From positions 17,503,413 through 17,567,412 of the forward strand of contig CM065320.1 of assembly GCA_033032175.1 (NCBI GenBank): a stretch of DNA of 64,000 bases, in the 5' to 3' direction. Positions 59,645-64,000 of the stretch are shown piece by piece. A program made the position numbers and the translations under genes. The stretch comes from Saturnia japonica (Eukaryota; Arthropoda; Insecta; Lepidoptera; Saturniidae). Every line of letters begins with the position of its first letter. The stretch's first letter is position 1. The notes beneath the pieces are model-generated. The model had not been told where the DNA came from and made no database searches. It saw only the letters and a list, made by a program, of their open reading frames with translations.

Positions 59645-60244
59645 TCTATACAATTAATAATATTGAAGTGTCTGTTTGTAATGTCAAAATAACAGTTTTT
59701 TACTAAGTCATATGAAAGTATGCCTGTAACAAAAAGCACATTTTTTTAAATTTTTTGTTTGTTTGTTCCGAGTAATCTCCGACACGGTTGTACCGATTTG
59801 ACGGGACTTTCACTGATAGATAGCTGATGATATAGAGAGTAACTTAGGCTACTTTTATTTTAGAAAAATAATTAGGGTTCCGCACAAATAAAAGAAAACT
59901 GGTCATCGTGAATCAACTCGGGCGCTTAAATTGCTTATGCTGAGTAAACCCTAACATCATCATCATCATTTCAGCCGCAGGACGTCCACTGCTGAACATA
60001 GGCCACCCCCATAGAGATAACCCTAAGAGATATAGCAAATTAATTTACAACATAATTATATGCATTAATAATAACTACAAAAAAAAACAAGAATATACAT
60101 CTACATTACATACACATACATTCTAAGGAACACACACCCACAATAACCGAATAACCGTTTTTGTCTTTAAAATAGCCGGGAGCGGGAGCAAGATTCGCGC
60201 GGGCATTCTGTAGACCACGTGAGTGAAGCCACGGACACAGCTAG
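59645..60244 (+). mobile_element. Helitron-like non-autonomous element, family A copy 4 (interrupted)
   Basis: A|TC start at 59645 and CTAG|T end at 60241-60244, with the family blocks in order. It is longer than the ~520-bp copies, in part because of a small insertion at 59955-60018 with its 8-bp target copy. Confidence 0.8.
59955..60018 (-). mobile_element. Tiny RTE-type LINE tail insertion
   Basis: CATCATCATCATCAT followed by TTCAGCCGCAGGACGTCC and TGCTGAACATAGGCC. On the minus strand this is the 3' end of RTE-type LINEs with their (ATG)n tail. It is flanked by AACCCTAA at 59947-59954 and 60019-60026, an 8-bp target duplication, and only 64 bp were inserted. Confidence 0.8.
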
Positions 60245-61018
60245 TCAATTATAAATATGTGTATATATTCTTTTTCTTTCTAGAATCTATTGTTAGTTGT
60301 AGTTTTGGTAGCATTGTTATTATTTTTAATTTTTTTAATACTTTTATTATTATTTTATTGTTTCTTTTTTTTTGTATGAACACAACTTGTTAATAATGGG
60401 AATGACAACCATGAATATACCTATTTTGTAGGCAAACCGACTGCCCAGATACAGGGAACCCTAGTTTGGCAGTCCGGAGCTCATAATAGTGTTATGTTAT
60501 GGTTTTTTGTTGTGTGTTTCTAAATGTAAATCAGTATAGAGTATAACTCGGCTGCAAGTTACACAGTGCCTGTCACATCTGCACGATGCACATCCACAGT
60601 AACAGATTACCGACACTCGAACTAACAGACGATATAGGAGTATGTGTCGGTAGCAGTGACGTCATGTCGAGTGGCACGAAGCCGCTAGCCTCGTCTTAAC
60701 TTCTCTGAATATTCAATGTAGATTGTGACTACTACGTTTACATGAATGATGAGTAACATGTGTGATTTCTTGTAGCCACAACTATACATAACGTATTAAT
60801 TATCTTACTGATTTGAATACAACTTTTAATTATTTACTTGTAATAGCTCAGCTAAATATATATTAACGGTAAAATAAGGTAAAGTATTTTAGAATTATAT
60901 ATCGGAATCGTTTTAGATGTAAGTGAATGATGTCAATAAGATCCGTGAGTGATCATTTAGTGACGGTGCATGAATCAATTCCGTAAGTCCAAAATTCATA
61001 CCAAACACCAATTTATCC
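60245..61018. other. Intergenic DNA, no gene seen
   Basis: AT-rich with a moderate-GC piece near 60540-60700; nothing recognised. The last bases (AATTTATCC) form the 3' flank of the R1-clade element. Confidence 0.4.
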
Positions 61019-64000
61019 TTTTTTTTTTTTTTTTTTTTTTAACGTGGAAGAACCCGTCATGGGTACACACCCGCCCGGGGGGACGAGTGGTTATGTGAGA
61101 CTCCTACTCACTAAAACTCCACGGTGTACCATCCGCCGCCACGATGGGGGGACGCGGGACCTGCAGGTAGCATACTACCGCGTCGCCCCGACGGCCGGCC
61201 CGGCACTGCCGGGCCCCGGCCTAAATAGGAGACAGCTCAGTACACCCTAGCCGTCTCCTCCGTCCGCCGAACCTGTGCAATGGGAAGACAGGCCCCCCGA
61301 CCCGTCTCCCCTGGTTCGGCTAGGGTGGCGGGAGTTGGCGAATGTATCACCTCCTCCGACCACCCGGTCTTCTTTGTCGGAGAGGGTCGCTTAGGGGATC
61401 CCCCTCGCGAACCCTCTCCGCGGCCTCCTTCTGCGAGATGATGTCCTCGCAGAAGGAGGCCATCACATGCCACGACCCCTCACTGTCGAGCATGGATCTC
61501 ACCACACTCGGCAGCGAGAGGTCCCCTCCTACCACCGCGGTTAGAGCGCGGCGCTGCTCATCCCACGCAGCACACTCAGAAAGAGTATGCTGCGCCGTGT
61601 CTTCCATCGCACCGCACTCGTGACACGCGGTGGTGGGCTCTCTGCGGGCTATTTTGTGCAGGTACCATCCGAAGCAGCCATGTCCGGATAGCACCTGCAC
61701 AAGCCTAAACGTCAGGGAGCCCCGGTCCCTATTTATCCACCGTTCGAGGACCGGGCGGACGGCGTCTATGGTGTATCGCCCATAGCGCGCATCCACCAGG
61801 TCCTCCCCCCATCTCCTTATCATCTCCTGACGGCCCTCACGCCGCAGCCTTTCCACTTCAATAAGAGCTGGAGGCTCCCCCATATTTCTCCTCGCCGCTG
61901 TAAATCTGTAAACGGCGGCGAGCACTTCCGCCTCCAGCTCCCAAGGTGGGGAGCCGGCGAGCACGAAAGCCGCCCCCGCGGACACCGATCTGTATCCGCG
62001 GACGACTCTCAGCACCACAACCCGCTGTGCAGCACGCAGTACACGTCTGCTTGTGGCGCCTAGAGCATCCACCCAAATCGGTGCCCCATAGACGGCCATG
62101 CTCCGCACGACTCCCGCATAAAGGCGTCGGCAGCTCGTGCCCGGCCCTCCCGAGTTCGGGAGGAGCCGACCAAGAGCCGCCGCCGCTCCCACTATACGCG
62201 GTCCGAGTCCCACAAAATGGGACTCGAACCGCCATCTTCCATCCAGGATGAGGCCCAGATACCTCATCTGGGCCCCAACTCGGATCCTGTGTCCTTCGAC
62301 TATAATGTGTGCCCCAGGAGGCGGCCCTCACCGGGGCCCATGAAAAAGTAAGGCCTCGGTCTTCTCAGCCGCCACCCTGAGGCCCAACGACTGTATGCGC
62401 CCGACCACGAGGGCTACGCCCTCTGTGGCCAGGCGCGCCACCTCTCCCCAGCTCTCCCCCTGGGCCACGACAAGGGTGTCGTCCGCGTAACAGATTATGC
62501 GCGTCCTCGAAGGGAGCGCTACGCGGAGCACCCAGTCGTAGCCCAAGTTCCACAGGAGCGGCCCAAGCACCGACCCCTGTGGAACACCGCACCCTACATG
62601 GCGCCGGGCCACAACTCCTTGGCCGTTCGCGAAGACGACCTCTCTATCCTGGAGGTAGTCCTCCAACAGCCGCCGCAGGTACGACGGCACTCCGAAAAAC
62701 CTGAGTGCCTCTCGAATGACACCATGTGGCAGACTGTTGAAGGCGTTGGCGATGTCAATCGACACCGCCAGCAACCTACCTCTCCCCTGGGTCGCCACCG
62801 AGGACCACGCCTTCAGGGTGGAGAGGGAATCCAAAGTTGAACGCCCTCTCCGGAAGCCGAACTGCCGGTCCGAGAGTTCCGGCCCCACTTCCTCCATGTG
62901 CCGGATGACACGGGAGGCAACTATGCGTTCCAGCATCTTTCCTGTGTCATCCAACAACACAAGGGGCCGGTAAGAGGACGGGCAGTCTGGAGGACGACCC
63001 CCCTTCTCAAGAAGGCAGAGCCGCCCCACCTTCCAGAGCTTCGGGAACCGTCCGGCTGATAAACAACGGTCGAACAGCTCCCGCAGCTCTCCCCTCATGT
63101 GGCACAGCGTCACGCCTAGTAGTTGGCCCGGAACTCCGTCCGGGTCAGGTGCCCTACGCTTATTACGGAGGCGCTTCATCACCAACCTCATCTCTTCATC
63201 AGTGATGAGGCAGGGCAGCAACTGCTCCTCCACAAATACGCCCCCACTTGACATGGGAGATGGGAGGAGCTCTGGAGGGTCGGGCAACAATGTGGCCACG
63301 ACCATCGCCAGGACCTCTGGATTTAAGGTTTCCGTAAAAGGGGGCGCCTGCCTTCGGAACTTTTTCCTAATCATTCGGTAAGGGCGCCCCCACGGATCCC
63401 CATCCAGGGTCCTGAGGAGCTCCTCCCATCTCTCATTTTTGGCCCGGCCGATGGCTACCTGCAGTGACTTTTTGCACTCCCTGTAGGCACCATACAGCCG
63501 GGCCTCCTCCCCGGCTTGCTGTGTTCGCCGCCGGCGGCAGCGCTGGTACTGCCGTCGTGCCGCGGAGCAGGCCACCCGGAGATCAGCTATCTCCGGGGAC
63601 CACCAATACACCGCCCGTCTGTTTTGCGGGTGGCTGTTACTCCGCGGCATCGACGCGTCGCAGACCGCCGTGAGGGCCTCACGGAAACGGTCTGCAGACG
63701 CATCCACATCTTTATCCACTTGAGCTAGCGCTCGCCAGCTCTGAACAATGGCTGCCTCTTCCGCCAGCTCACGGTCGAGGCGGCCAAGAACCCATCGAGG
63801 AAACGCCGTTCGCCGACGGGGGCGGAGCGCCAGCTCCCCTGGGGAGGTGGAGACTTCGAACCGAATGTATCGGTGATCTGATAAGGTCTCCACCTCTTCC
63901 AGAACCCGCCATCCATGCACGCGGCGTGCGACAGACGGCGTGGCAAACGATACGTCCACCACAGACCCCCCGTTCTGCCGCACGCATGTGTACGTAGTAC
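61019..64000 (-). mobile_element. R1-clade non-LTR retrotransposon (runs off window)
   Basis: Minus-strand LINE ending in a 22-nt A tail (T run 61019-61040). The visible part holds the end of the endonuclease, the whole RT and the C-terminal zinc finger region of ORF2, then a GC-rich 3' UTR of about 300 bp. GC content is far above the surrounding DNA, as is common for this clade. The target here is ordinary AT-rich DNA, not 28S rDNA. The 5' end and ORF1 lie beyond 64000. Confidence 0.92.
61347..64000 (-). pseudogene. R1-clade ORF2: endonuclease end, reverse transcriptase, C-terminal finger; one internal stop
   Basis: A single frame of about 884 codons is open from the window edge to TGA 61347-61349, broken only by TGA at 62328-62330. 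Order: endonuclease C-terminus (SVVDVSFATPSVARRV, then SDHRYI with the catalytic His), a basic linker, and RT. RT has PDGVPGQLL, FRRGRSTLDSL, motif A SIDIANAFNSLPHGV, GCGVPQGSVLGPLLWN and YADD about 50 codons before the internal stop. After the stop the frame resumes, soon reaching MRYLGLILDGRW (thumb start) and a C-terminal zinc finger CHECGAMEDTAQHTLSECAAW. The protein makes first-strand cDNA at a nicked target. The first in-window GTG codon is not a real start, because the frame is open to the edge. Confidence 0.9.

Noticed and set aside
61858..62331. 157-codon minus-strand frame and several GC-rich plus-strand frames in the R1-clade region
   Set aside because: Out-of-frame shadows of ORF2 caused by high GC content.

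Overview
The window looks like AT-rich insect nuclear DNA, most probably from a moth or butterfly. The evidence is one intron-split host gene with GT-AG splice sites, long gene-poor stretches, and many dispersed elements of types I recognise from Lepidoptera: tRNA-headed SINEs, short Helitron-like elements (5' TC, 3' CTAG, inserted between A and T), a mariner, a hAT-type MITE, a short-LTR Ty3/gypsy element and an R1-clade LINE. The species assignment rests on remembered repeat types and was not checked by any search.

Layout. Positions 1-660 hold a Helitron-like element on the minus strand with a ~330-bp insertion. Positions 1807-6769 (+) hold the only convincing host gene, a 12-helix MFS sugar transporter of the Tret1/GLUT type. 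Six coding exons keep a consistent phase, but the first exon with the start codon was not found. Its introns carry broken LINE pieces and a SINE. A 3 x 192-bp tandem array follows at 7098-7673. From 7.7 to 17.8 kb there is AT-rich intergenic DNA with SINE and Helitron remnants and one coding-like open stretch (12609-12851).

Positions 17831-21592 are a nested structure. Two 24-bp inverted repeats enclose a Ty3/gypsy element (18002-21541) that has 149/151-bp LTRs, a 5-bp target duplication, a tRNA-Ser(GCU)-type primer site and a polypurine tract. Its gag-pol frame has lost the RT core and RNase H and carries three in-frame stops. From 22 to 61 kb no host gene is supported. This stretch holds further Helitron-like copies, a 5 x 117-bp array (28651-29234), an internally deleted mariner (30103-30919), a Helitron-like copy split by a hAT-type MITE (41044-41682), a 291-bp tandem duplication that looks perfect (44815-45396), and several SINE copies. 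Positions 61019-64000 (-) are a GC-rich, R1-clade LINE that is nearly intact in the visible part: a 22-nt A tail, ORF2 with one internal stop, and the endonuclease running off the window edge.

The window therefore reads as one sugar-transporter gene at the left edge of a large transposon-rich desert. No new enzymatic or defence system was seen. The most informative signals are the nested insertions, which give relative ages, the altered substrate-site motif in the transporter, and the fresh-looking tandem duplications.
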